The position numbers and the translations under genes were made by a program. The notes beneath the pieces were generated by a model, which was not told the origin of the DNA, made no database searches, and saw nothing but the letters and a program-made list of their open reading frames with translations. From NCBI RefSeq assembly GCF_963678835.1, contig NZ_OY787469.1:3348001-3412000 (forward strand): 64,000 nucleotides of DNA, read 5' to 3'. This DNA comes from an uncultured Desulfuromonas sp. GTDB taxonomy: Bacteria; Desulfobacterota; Desulfuromonadia; Desulfuromonadales; Desulfuromonadaceae. Positions 52,442-60,505 of the stretch are shown here, piece by piece; the first letter of the stretch is position 1; the number at the start of each line of letters is the position of its first letter.

Positions 52442-52885
52442 ATGGTCAAAAAATATATCGTCCGCCTGTCGGATCAAGAACGTCAACACTTAGAGGAAAT
52501 CGTCAAGCGTCTAAAAGGGTCGTCACAGAAGGTACGGCGAGCCAACATTCTTCTTAAAGCGAATGTAGACGGAGCCAATTGGAACGATGCCAAAATCGCC
52601 GAAGCCCTGTCTTGCCGTACCCGCACAGTTGAAAATCTCAGAAAAAGATTTGTTCTGGAGGGCTTTGATTCAGTGCTGAATCGTAAAAAACGCGAAACAC
52701 CTCCCATTGCAAAGAAACTTGACGGGAAACAGGAAGCTGAAATCATCGCGTTACGTTTGGGACCGGCTCCCAGCGGCTTTGCCAACTGGTCGTTACGCCT
52801 GTTAGCTGATCGAGTCGTGGAACTTGGAATCGTTGAATCGATCAGCTATGAAACGTTACGTAGGACGTTAAAAAGGGGGGCATGA
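52442..52885 (+). CDS. IS630 transposase, first frame (helix-turn-helix part)
   Basis: 147 residues with IVRLSDQERQHLEEIVKRLK, the helix-turn-helix DAKIAEALSCRTRTVENLRK and the linker SISYETLRRTLK. It ends at a TGA that overlaps the ATG of the second frame (ATGA). In homologues ETLRRTLK continues directly into WVIPP of the second frame, so a -1 frameshift in TTAAAAAGGGGGGC (52868-52881) would give the fused protein. Confidence 0.85.
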   Translation: MVKKYIVRLSDQERQHLEEIVKRLKGSSQKVRRANILLKANVDGANWNDAKIAEALSCRTRTVENLRKRFVLEGFDSVLNRKKRETPPIAKKLDGKQEAEIIALRLGPAPSGFANWSLRLLADRVVELGIVESISYETLRRTLKRGA

Positions 52886-53577
52886 CTCCGCGTAAAATAC
52901 AATACTGGGTCATTCCACCACATGTTGATGCTGAGTTTACGGCCGCGATGGAGGATGTCCTTGATGTCTATGCACAGCCCTACGATGAGGCCTACCCCGT
53001 TATCTGCATGGATGAGCAGCCTGTTCAATTGACCCGGGAAACACGCACGCCGATTGCCGCGACCAAAGAGCATCCGCGACGCGTGGATTATGAATATGAA
53101 CGGGCCGGAACCGCCTGTATCTTCATGTTTACAGAGCCATTATCCGGTTGGCGTAACGTGACGGCTCGTCCGCATCGAACCAAAGTCGACTGGGCATTGG
53201 AAATGGAAGAGCTGCTGCGAACGTGCTATGCCAAAGCCCGGAAGGTTATTGTGGTGTGCGATAACCTCAACACCCATACACGCGGAGCATTTTATGAAGC
53301 TTTTGAACCCGAAAAAGCCCGCGAACTGGTAAAACGCGTCGAGTTTCACTATACACCCAAACATGGCAGCTGGTTGAATATCGCGGAGAACGAACTGAGT
53401 TCAATGACTCGCCAGTGTCTGTCGGGACGCAGAATCGAAAGCATAGAGATGCTACGCAAAGAAACTGCGGCTTGGGCCAGCGCAAGCAACAAGAAACAAC
53501 GCGGCGTTGACTGGCAGTTTACAATTGACAACGCTCGCAACAAATTGAAGTCGCTCTACCCGAAAATTAAGATGTGA
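52882..53577 (+). CDS. IS630 transposase, second frame (DDE part)
   Basis: 231 residues containing PVICMDEQPVQL (first Asp), KVIVVCDNLNTHTRGAFYEA (second Asp) and PKHGSWLNIAENELSSMTRQ (final Glu), the DDE catalytic set of IS630/Tc1-mariner transposases. Either translated from its own ATG by stop-start overlap or by -1 frameshifting from the first frame. Confidence 0.9.
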   Translation: MTPRKIQYWVIPPHVDAEFTAAMEDVLDVYAQPYDEAYPVICMDEQPVQLTRETRTPIAATKEHPRRVDYEYERAGTACIFMFTEPLSGWRNVTARPHRTKVDWALEMEELLRTCYAKARKVIVVCDNLNTHTRGAFYEAFEPEKARELVKRVEFHYTPKHGSWLNIAENELSSMTRQCLSGRRIESIEMLRKETAAWASASNKKQRGVDWQFTIDNARNKLKSLYPKIKM

Positions 53578-53602
53578 CACAGCACTAGTTCCCGAAATAA
53601 AA

Positions 53603-53638
53603 AATCCCCCGGAAGAGTGTCGTCTCTTTCGGGGGATT
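53603..53638 (-). terminator. Terminator of the ABC-F gene
   Basis: Arms AATCCCCCGAAAGAG and CTCTTCCGGGGGATT (minus strand) with a T-run TTTTTTATTT, 26 bases after the stop at 53664. Confidence 0.88.
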
Positions 53639-53663
53639 GCTGTTTCTGCCTTTAGCCGTTTGA

Positions 53664-55298
53664 TTACAACGTCAGATCGGCCTCCTGGCCATAAAGCTGT
53701 TCGCGCAAGGCATTGACTTCAGCACTCTCCAGATAATCGTCAAAGCTCATCACCCGATCAATCACCCCAGCCGGCGTCAGTTCGATAATGCGGTTGGCAA
53801 CTGTGGCAACAAATTTGTGGTCATGGGAGGTAAACAGGATCACTTCAGGGAACTGAACCAGGCTGTTGTTGAGAGCGGTGATCGATTCGAGATCAAGGTG
53901 GTTGGTCGGCTCATCGAACAGCAGCACATTGGCACTGCTGAGCATCATGCGCGACAACATGCAGCGCACCTTTTCGCCACCGCTGAGCACTGTGGTCATC
54001 TTGGTGGCTTCATCACCGGAGAACAGCATGCGACCGAGAAAGCCACGGGCAAAGCTCTCCCCTTCATGCGGGGGAAACTGACACAGCCAATCAATCAGAC
54101 TCATCTCTTTTTCAAAATAGGCACTGTTTTCCTTAGGGAAATAGGCATTGGTAATGGTGACGCCCCAGCGAAAGGAACCACTGTCGGGTTTCATCTCTCC
54201 GGCCAGAATCTGCATCAAGGTGGTCTTGGCCAGGCCGTCGCCGCCGACAAAAGCGATTTTGTCGTTTTTGTTGACCACAAAGCTGACATTATCCAGCACC
54301 TTGACGCCGTCAATGCTCTTGGTCAGCCCTTCCACCTCAAGAATGATATCACCGCAGGGTCGCTCCGGTTTGAACACGACAAACGGATATTTGCGCGACG
54401 ACACCGGCAGCTCTTCAATATCGATTTTATCAAGCAACTTTTTCCGTGCCGTGGCCTGTTTGGCCTTGGAGGCGTTGGAGCTGAACCGGGCAATAAATGC
54501 TTTAAGTTCGTTGGCTTTGTCGGTGGCTTTTTTATTGGCATCCTGCTTCTGTTTCAACACCAGTTGGCTGGCTTCATACCAGAAATCGTAGTTACCGACA
54601 TAGGTGCGGATGGTACTGAAATCGATATCGGCAATATGGGTGCACACCTGATTCAGGAAATGCCGGTCGTGCGACACGACAATGACGGTGTTCTGAAAAC
54701 GGCCGAGAAACTCTTCGAGCCACTGAATCGATTTAAGATCAAGGTGGTTGGTCGGCTCGTCGAGCAGCAGAATGTCGGGATTGCCAAACAACGCCTGAGC
54801 GAGCAGCACGCGCACCTTCTCACCTCCTTCAAGTTCTTTCATTTTTTTATGGCGCAGCTCTTCGCCAATACCGAGACCGTTGAGCAACACGGCGGCTTCG
54901 GATTCGGCCTCGTAGCCGTTCATTTCAGCGAATTCAGCTTCCAGTTCACCGGAGCGAATCCCGTCTTCCTCGCTGAACTCTCCCTTGGAGTAGATCGCCT
55001 CGCGTTCGGCCATCACCTTGTACAACCGCTCGTGGCCCATGATGACGGTGTTGAACACGGTCTCTTCGTCAAAGGCGAACTGGTCTTGGCGTAACACCGC
55101 CAGACGCATCCCTTTATCGATGGTCACTTCCCCCTTGTCGGCATCGGCATCACCGGCGAGAATTTTCAGGAAGGTGGATTTTCCGGCACCATTGGCCCCG
55201 ATCAGGCCATAGCAGTTACCGGGTGTAAACTTGATATTGACGTTTTTAAAAATGGTGCGCTTACCGTAGGCAAGGCAGATATTGCTGGCGCTGATCAT
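53664..55298 (-). CDS. ABC-F family ATPase (YbiT-like)
   Basis: 544 residues, two ABC domains and no membrane part, as in ribosome-associated ABC-F proteins. Domain 1 has GANGAGKSTFLKILAG, LEGGEKVRVLLAQAL and ILLLDEPTNHLDL. The linker region is rich in Lys and Ala (LKQKQDANKKATDKANELKA). Domain 2 has VLSGGEKVRCMLSRMML and LLFDEPTNHLDLES, with Walker A written GGDGLAKTT, where the usual Gly before Lys is Ala. A similar Ala occurs in some YbiT-like relatives as far as I recall. Its role is probably to modulate stalled ribosomes. Single gene with its own terminator. Confidence 0.9.
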   Translation of the reverse strand: MISASNICLAYGKRTIFKNVNIKFTPGNCYGLIGANGAGKSTFLKILAGDADADKGEVTIDKGMRLAVLRQDQFAFDEETVFNTVIMGHERLYKVMAEREAIYSKGEFSEEDGIRSGELEAEFAEMNGYEAESEAAVLLNGLGIGEELRHKKMKELEGGEKVRVLLAQALFGNPDILLLDEPTNHLDLKSIQWLEEFLGRFQNTVIVVSHDRHFLNQVCTHIADIDFSTIRTYVGNYDFWYEASQLVLKQKQDANKKATDKANELKAFIARFSSNASKAKQATARKKLLDKIDIEELPVSSRKYPFVVFKPERPCGDIILEVEGLTKSIDGVKVLDNVSFVVNKNDKIAFVGGDGLAKTTLMQILAGEMKPDSGSFRWGVTITNAYFPKENSAYFEKEMSLIDWLCQFPPHEGESFARGFLGRMLFSGDEATKMTTVLSGGEKVRCMLSRMMLSSANVLLFDEPTNHLDLESITALNNSLVQFPEVILFTSHDHKFVATVANRIIELTPAGVIDRVMSFDDYLESAEVNALREQLYGQEADLTL

Positions 55299-55510
55299 AA
55301 CAACAACTTTCTCAAATCTTGAAGGATGCGGATAAATATTTCGGTCTCAGGCTGCGCCTCTATAGCACTTATCACAACGCGTCGCAATGCTTTTCAGGCC
55401 AGCGTCGTCACAGGAAAAGTGGTTTACACTCGCCATGCGACTTGCCGAGCCACAGCGGTCACCGTATACTGACCTCTTATCTTTTCACTCTTTTGCCGAA
55501 AGCTGCTCTC

Positions 55511-56680
55511 ATGATCCTTCTTGACCGCCCCTATGTTTCCTCTTTTTTGCTGCAGAGCCTCCAACAGCATCATATCGCCGCGATCGACACGCCAGAGCTT
55601 CAGCAACTCCAATTGCCCCAACAGCCTGACACCATCTCAACGGCTGAAGCGAGCAAACGGTTTTCCTCTGATCCATCCTCGCGCTTGTTATGCAATTCGG
55701 AAAATGCGATTGGCTGGATCAGTGACCACCTCAGCAACACGCCCTTGCCGGAGAAAATCCGTTTATTTAAAGACAAATGTGCGTTTCGCGATCTTCTTAA
55801 AGATGCTTTTCCAGATTTCTTCTATGCCGAAATTCCTGCTGAACAACTGGCACAGACCGATACATCAGCATGGTCTTGGCCGGTCATCGTCAAACCGGCC
55901 GTTGGATTTTTCAGCATGGCGGTGCATCGCGTTGAGAATGCCGAGCAGTGGCCCGCTATCGTGGAAAAAATCCACCGGGGAATTGACGTCTTTCGCACGG
56001 AATATCCCCAACAGGTGCTGGATGCCAGCCGCTTTATCGTTGAGCACTGTATCGAGGGCGAAGAATACGCGATTGATGCCTATTATAATGATGTGGGCGA
56101 ACCGGTGATTCTCAATGTGCTTCATCACCGTTTTACCGGCGGGAATGATGTCAGCGATCGAGTCTACACCACCTCAGCCGAGATGGTCTTTCAACTTCAC
56201 GATTCGCTGAACGAACTACTGAGCGTCATTGGCAAGGCTGCTGATCTGGTGAATTTTCCCGTCCATCTGGAAGTGCGTATCACGGCTGAAGGTCAAGTCG
56301 TCCCCATCGAATTAAACCCCATGCGCTTTGCCGGTTGGTGTACCACGGATATCGCTTATCATGCGCATGGAATTAATCCCTATTTTTACTATTTTGACAA
56401 TCAGAAGCCGGACTGGGAGCAAATTGCCGCCCTCAGCGGTGATCGCCTGACCAGTTTCGTGATTCTCGATCGACCGGCGGATGTCCCTGTTGAAAAAATT
56501 ACGGGTTTTGACTATGTTGCAATTTTGGAGGAGCTGGAACAACCGGTGGAACTGCGCAAGGTGAATTATCGAAACTACCCGGTATTCGGCATTGTCTTTG
56601 CGCATACCCTGCCCGATGAGCAGGAAGAGCTGGACCTTCTGCTGCGAGCAGACATGCACGATTTTATTGAACTGGCATAA
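55511..56680 (+). CDS. ATP-grasp domain protein
   Basis: 389 residues from ATG 55511. The frame is open to 55319 but the upstream part reads like non-coding DNA. The ATP-grasp core has IRLFKDKCAFRDLLKDAFPD, WPVIVKPAVGFFSMAVHRVE (nucleotide-binding Lys), FIVEHCIEGEEYAIDAYYND and VVPIELNPMRFAG (Mg-binding Glu and Asn). It should ligate a carboxylate to an amine or similar nucleophile using ATP. No ligase partner is adjacent. A strong terminator follows the stop. Confidence 0.82.
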   Translation: MILLDRPYVSSFLLQSLQQHHIAAIDTPELQQLQLPQQPDTISTAEASKRFSSDPSSRLLCNSENAIGWISDHLSNTPLPEKIRLFKDKCAFRDLLKDAFPDFFYAEIPAEQLAQTDTSAWSWPVIVKPAVGFFSMAVHRVENAEQWPAIVEKIHRGIDVFRTEYPQQVLDASRFIVEHCIEGEEYAIDAYYNDVGEPVILNVLHHRFTGGNDVSDRVYTTSAEMVFQLHDSLNELLSVIGKAADLVNFPVHLEVRITAEGQVVPIELNPMRFAGWCTTDIAYHAHGINPYFYYFDNQKPDWEQIAALSGDRLTSFVILDRPADVPVEKITGFDYVAILEELEQPVELRKVNYRNYPVFGIVFAHTLPDEQEELDLLLRADMHDFIELA

Positions 56681-56710
56681 GGCGTTTAAAAACTATCGTC
56701 ATAAAGCACA

Positions 56711-56743
56711 TCGGGGACAGCCTTTTGAAAAGGCTGTCCCCGA
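56711..56743 (+). terminator. Terminator of the ATP-grasp gene
   Basis: TCGGGGACAGCCTTTT pairs with its perfect complement GAAAAGGCTGTCCCCGA, followed by AAACTTTTCG. About 30 bases after the stop. The following T-run is poor. Confidence 0.78.
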
Positions 56744-56798
56744 AAACTTTTCGCACTTAAACCAAATCTCTCACAAAAACCATTGCGAGAAATTCGGG

Positions 56799-57260
56799 TC
56801 AATTGTGTTTCCAGAATTTACTCAAGCCAAATTTGCTTCCCAATGACTTCTTCATCCCTTTTTTGAGCAAGAAAGGACTATATTTCTTATCTTCCACCAT
56901 GATGTGGTTGGTAATCCATTTGCGCAGGAAAAAAAGCAGTTCCGGCGTAATCAGGCGTTCACCATTCTGAACCTTTTTGTTGATCTCATCCACTTGGTTA
57001 CGAAGATCTTCATGCATGTCGCAATGAGCCCTGTAATTGGGATATTCAAAGATACGGAACAGGCACTCCTCCACGGCAAAATGGATGATGGTGTATTGAA
57101 CCAGCTCGTTCAACACGTCCTTGGCCACGGCAACCTTGTCTTCGCCAAGAGTCATCGCTTCATAAAGTCGGTTAATCAAATTGACCAGCTTCTTATGTTG
57201 TTCGTCGATCTCCTGAATACCTACACTGATCTCATCTGACCATTCAATAAAATCTGCCAC
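56799..57260 (-). CDS. Bacteriohemerythrin
   Basis: 153 residues from GTG 57260 with GAGGAGAA about 10 bases upstream. The diiron ligands are in the family order: SVGIQEIDEQHKKLVNLI (His), TIIHFAVEECLF (His and Glu), HCDMHEDL (His) and ITNHIMVEDKKYSPF (His and Asp). A four-helix bundle binding O2 at a non-haem diiron centre, used for O2 sensing, storage or delivery in microaerobic and anaerobic bacteria. The C-terminal tail KKGMKKSLGSKFGLSKFWKH is a basic extension. Single gene. Confidence 0.92.
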   Translation of the reverse strand: MADFIEWSDEISVGIQEIDEQHKKLVNLINRLYEAMTLGEDKVAVAKDVLNELVQYTIIHFAVEECLFRIFEYPNYRAHCDMHEDLRNQVDEINKKVQNGERLITPELLFFLRKWITNHIMVEDKKYSPFLLKKGMKKSLGSKFGLSKFWKHN

Positions 57261-57520
57261 GGATGTTTCTCCTCTACTTGTGCGTGGAAATTAACTTATA
57301 CAAATGAATTTGCCGAAAAATTTTAACACAATCCGATCGAGACGGTCAACGATAAGCGAAGTAACACACTGATATCACATGAAACTACAACAAAAAAGCG
57401 TCTCACTCTTTGAGATGATTCATTTTGATCGGACGGGCCGGACTGTTTTCTCCCACCGCGTTTGCATTATTGCTTCTCGTTCTTTGATTATTTTGACGTT
57501 TTTGTGAGCTCTTTTTCCAG

Positions 57521-59077
57521 ACTGAAGTTTAGAGTTACACCCCTCCCCAAGCCGGCCTGATTCGGCGCTGGAAGCGTTCATTAATAACTGAAAATTGTCG
57601 AAGTTAAGCTGTTTTGTGTGGATCAGGCGGCCGATCCGGTTTTTTGCCCCGGTTTTGAGGGCTGAATTTTCCCGACTTCGGGTTCCAGTGGCTGCGGATA
57701 TCGACATGACCAAAAATCCTTTGCAACCCTTGGCGCACACGCCCGGCCGTGATCGGCTGTTTGTCTCTCCAAGGGCAGAGAGAGGCGAGGTCTTTCACCT
57801 GTTCACTGTTCTGTTGAGCCAACAACTGTGGCAGCGCATAGCTGGTTGAAAGAATCTGTGTCCAGCGGTGCAGCACCTGACGCGTTTGCTGCCACGTGTC
57901 CTTCCAGCCCCAACGGTTCTTAAGCTGATTGAACAGGTCCTCGATGGACCACCTGCGGTTATACGCCAGCAGGATGCGTGCGGCTGACAAGCTTAGATCG
58001 GTGCTCAAGATGAGCCGGGGCTGACGCAAGGTTCCATCTTTGTTTTCAATCTGAGACCAGACCGCGCGAACCTGTTGTCCGTCAAGGAAGCGGGCTCGGG
58101 CAACGCAACTGCGATAATGAACCGTCTGCCATTGCCCGTAGAGAAAAAGGTTCTGGCTGATCATGGGCAATTCAGCGACACGCTCAGCTGTCAGCTTATC
58201 GCCATATTTACGGGGCCGCCCGCGTTTGCCGTTGTGGCATGGCGGCGGTCGATAGAGCGCTGTGTCCTTGCGCACCTGGCCGATGACCTGGTAACCCAGA
58301 GTCTGGGCTGGAAGCAGCAGCGACTTGCGCATGTACCAGGAATCGACCAGCAGCGTCACAAGGCGTCCATGGAACAGAGGCCGAGTCACCCGGAGCAAAG
58401 TCTTGGCCGCGACCAGTTTGCCGCTGTTGCCTGTGCTTCTGGATAAACGGGAAAGAATCGGCAAGGCCAGAGAACGCCACCCCTGTGGCAACACCAGAGC
58501 CATGGTCACCCAGTTCTGTCCCCGGACATAAACGGGTCGGTTGACCTTGCAACCATGCTGATGGTGGATGCGTGATTCTGGAGCCTTGCGCGAACAGCGG
58601 AAAACCACCGTATCGTCTATGGCGACATAGCAGCGCGAACCTTCTGTTCGTTGCAAAGCGAGTCGAGCCGTTTGTAATCCAAGCGCAACCCAGGACCAGC
58701 GGCCCTTCTGCAACCATTTGAAATAACTCGTCCAATGACGCTTAGGTCTGATCGCCAACCAGGCTTCGGTGACAAAACCATTCTGGGTCAGCATCGCGCC
58801 GAACAGCAGTTCCAGAAAAGTCGGAACCGAACGTTTGGGCAGCGCCTGGGCCAGAAATGTGATAGCGTCGTACAGGGACTGGGGGATATTGCCGTATCCC
58901 TTGGTATCCATAGCGGCCTCCGGAAGAAAGGGGGAACTTTCTTCTAGAGGCCGCGCCTTCAAAGCTTTCCAATATGACAATCGGCTTTGAAGGCACGGAC
59001 ACACAGTGACCGTGATGTCAACGCCTTTTTTTCAACTTCGACAAATTTTCAAAGATCACGAAACTCTAAACTTCAGT
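57521..59077 (-). mobile_element. Full-length IS701/IS4-like insertion sequence
   Basis: Perfect 16-bp terminal repeats ACTGAAGTTTAGAGTT (57521-57536) and its complement (59062-59077). It encloses one intact transposase. The leader contains an 11-bp inverted repeat, GCCTTCAAAGC (58955-58965) and GCTTTGAAGGC (58984-58994), absent from the defective copy at 25749. It has landed inside an integrase gene. Confidence 0.92.
57604..58911 (-). CDS. IS701/IS4-like transposase
   Basis: 435 residues from ATG 58911, 5 bases after GGAGG; the frame extends further upstream but into the leader hairpin. Catalytic landmarks: CYVAIDDTVVFRCSR (first Asp), VTLLVDSWYMRKSLLL (second Asp) and RRWSIEDLFNQLKNRWGWKD (final Glu in a YREK-like setting). 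C-terminal basic region NPKSGKFSPQNRGKKPDRPP. Compared with the copy at 25835 it is complete and without stops. Confidence 0.9.
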   Translation of the reverse strand: MDTKGYGNIPQSLYDAITFLAQALPKRSVPTFLELLFGAMLTQNGFVTEAWLAIRPKRHWTSYFKWLQKGRWSWVALGLQTARLALQRTEGSRCYVAIDDTVVFRCSRKAPESRIHHQHGCKVNRPVYVRGQNWVTMALVLPQGWRSLALPILSRLSRSTGNSGKLVAAKTLLRVTRPLFHGRLVTLLVDSWYMRKSLLLPAQTLGYQVIGQVRKDTALYRPPPCHNGKRGRPRKYGDKLTAERVAELPMISQNLFLYGQWQTVHYRSCVARARFLDGQQVRAVWSQIENKDGTLRQPRLILSTDLSLSAARILLAYNRRWSIEDLFNQLKNRWGWKDTWQQTRQVLHRWTQILSTSYALPQLLAQQNSEQVKDLASLCPWRDKQPITAGRVRQGLQRIFGHVDIRSHWNPKSGKFSPQNRGKKPDRPPDPHKTA

Positions 59078-59425
59078 AACTTAAATAATCGCACCATTTT
59101 TTTGAAAGATTCAAAAAACGGGGAAAGCAGAACAGTGCCGTTATCATCTACGGCAGTTGCCACACTAAAGAAAATCCCACGAGATATCAGCACTCCACAT
59201 GTTTTTCCAATCTTAGGAGTATCACGGAAATTTAGCCTGGCTTGCAAGGCTGCTGAAATTGAAGATCTTCGATTTCATGATCTGAGACATGAAGCAACAA
59301 GCCGCTTGTTCGAGAAGGGATTGAACCCTATGGAGGTGGCAAGCATTACAGGGCATAAGACCTTGCAAATGCTAAAGCGATATACACATTTGAGGGCTGA
59401 AGACCTAGCAGCGAAGCTGGGATAG
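59078..59425 (+). pseudogene. Tyrosine site-specific integrase, 5' cut by IS
   Basis: The C-terminal catalytic domain is recognisable: NNRTIFLKDSKNGESRTVPL, LRFHDLRHEATSRLFEKGL (HxxR), VASITGHKTLQMLKRYTHL (His and the Tyr nucleophile). The first Arg of the catalytic set and the DNA-binding N-terminus are missing because the IS701-like element joins at 59078. It lacks features of integron IntI. It marks the edge of the island that carries the restriction-like operon to its right. Confidence 0.88.
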
Positions 59426-59451
59426 GCTTGCAACCTTAAAATGACCATTTT

Positions 59452-60474
59452 CTAGCTTTTCAGGATTGAGTAGCTCATCCCCGGAAATTTACTCTCCATT
59501 TTTTCAATAAAAGCCTGAATATTTCCAACACCCCAATTCCTCGCAACATAATATCCATGTCCTTCAAACATCAACTCCGGCTCCTTATTGGCCCTATACT
59601 TTGAGTATTTTTTCTCCGTTTCAGTCATTTCATCAAAGCGCTTTAAAAGCGCGAAGCTACAGGAGCTATCTTCTCGAAGAAAGTTGAATACGTCCTGATT
59701 TATTAGGTTTTTATCCTCAAGAAGCTTAACAGTGAGATAGCCAATATCTGATTTTCTAAATCGCTCTTGATATACCTCTCCACCATAAGAAACTGAAAGC
59801 AAAGAACGATCCTTTTGATCGGTGCGTGAACTTCGCTCTTCACGCCTTTTTTGACGAACCCCAATTTGATAACTTTCAGCTTCAGGCAAAGGAATAATCT
59901 GATCTACGCTAAGAACCAGCTTGTCATATAGCTTGTGTAATGACAATCGAACGCAGCTAATATCAAGCTCGCGTTCATTTAGCCAAAGTACTGAAGTAGT
60001 AATTTCTTTAGAAAAGTTGGCCGAAGCCAAAATGATTCTGACATTTTGGGCAAAGTCGTCTTCCCTTGGAAGGTCCCAGCCAAAAAATTCACACATTTTC
60101 GTTTCTGGATCAAAGTCTATCTTATTGTCCTGAAGATATTTTCTGAAAGCATTCTTGGCCTGATCCCAGGTCATATTAGCAACCATTGCGGCATATCGAA
60201 TTGCTTGCAACTCCATATGACCACCATCATCCGAGCGCTTTAGTTCGATGACAACAAGATTGGCGTCTTTATCCACCGCCAACAAGTCAATCCGCCTTCC
60301 ACTTTGATCCCATTCACCAAACTCTTCAGCAATGACCATAATCTCAGTTGAGATTGCTTCAAAATTGGCCTTCAAAAGTCTCTGAAGGTCACGGCGTTCC
60401 CAGAGGTTTTCTTGTTGAAAGCTGGTAGTTGATAGCGGACATAAAGAATCTTCAGTGATCTGATAAAGTGCCAT
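59452..60474 (-). CDS. PD-(D/E)XK nuclease-like protein (NucS/DUF91-like N-terminus)
   Basis: 340 residues from ATG 60474 (GGAGGG 8 bases upstream). The N-terminal domain has LLKANFEAISTEIMVIAEEF then RRIDLLAVDKDANLVVIELK, the D-E-x-K nuclease core as in NucS-type endonucleases. The C-terminal half (about 200-340) is unassigned (YGGEVYQERFRKSDIGYLTV, YYVARNWGVGNIQAFIEKM). It follows the GIY-YIG gene by 31 bases in the same direction, so it is the last gene of the defence-like operon. Confidence 0.75.
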   Translation of the reverse strand: MALYQITEDSLCPLSTTSFQQENLWERRDLQRLLKANFEAISTEIMVIAEEFGEWDQSGRRIDLLAVDKDANLVVIELKRSDDGGHMELQAIRYAAMVANMTWDQAKNAFRKYLQDNKIDFDPETKMCEFFGWDLPREDDFAQNVRIILASANFSKEITTSVLWLNERELDISCVRLSLHKLYDKLVLSVDQIIPLPEAESYQIGVRQKRREERSSRTDQKDRSLLSVSYGGEVYQERFRKSDIGYLTVKLLEDKNLINQDVFNFLREDSSCSFALLKRFDEMTETEKKYSKYRANKEPELMFEGHGYYVARNWGVGNIQAFIEKMESKFPGMSYSILKS

Positions 60475-60505
60475 CAATTAGTCCCTCCATACCCATTCAA
60501 GAAAC

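Larger units (their letters stand above)
52369..53585 (+). mobile_element. IS630-family insertion sequence
   Basis: Ends GTGCTCTGTCACTGCT and the complement GATGTGACACAGCAC, flanked by TA on both sides (52367-52368 and 53586-53587), as expected for this TA-targeting family. Two overlapping frames encode the transposase. No gross damage, so possibly active. Confidence 0.9.

Noticed and set aside
55319-55510. Extended N-terminus of the ATP-grasp protein
   Set aside because: The frame is open but the residues look non-coding and the ATP-grasp family begins close to the ATG at 55511.
57386-57420. Terminator-like hairpin left of the IS701-like element
   Set aside because: TCTCA and TGAGA arms are only five bases and no gene clearly ends there, so it is too weak to list.
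59078-59425. Integrase fragment as the missing integron integrase
   Set aside because: The C-terminal motifs are those of phage/island tyrosine integrases. There is no IntI-specific extra helix visible and it is 40 kb from the array next to a restriction-like operon.
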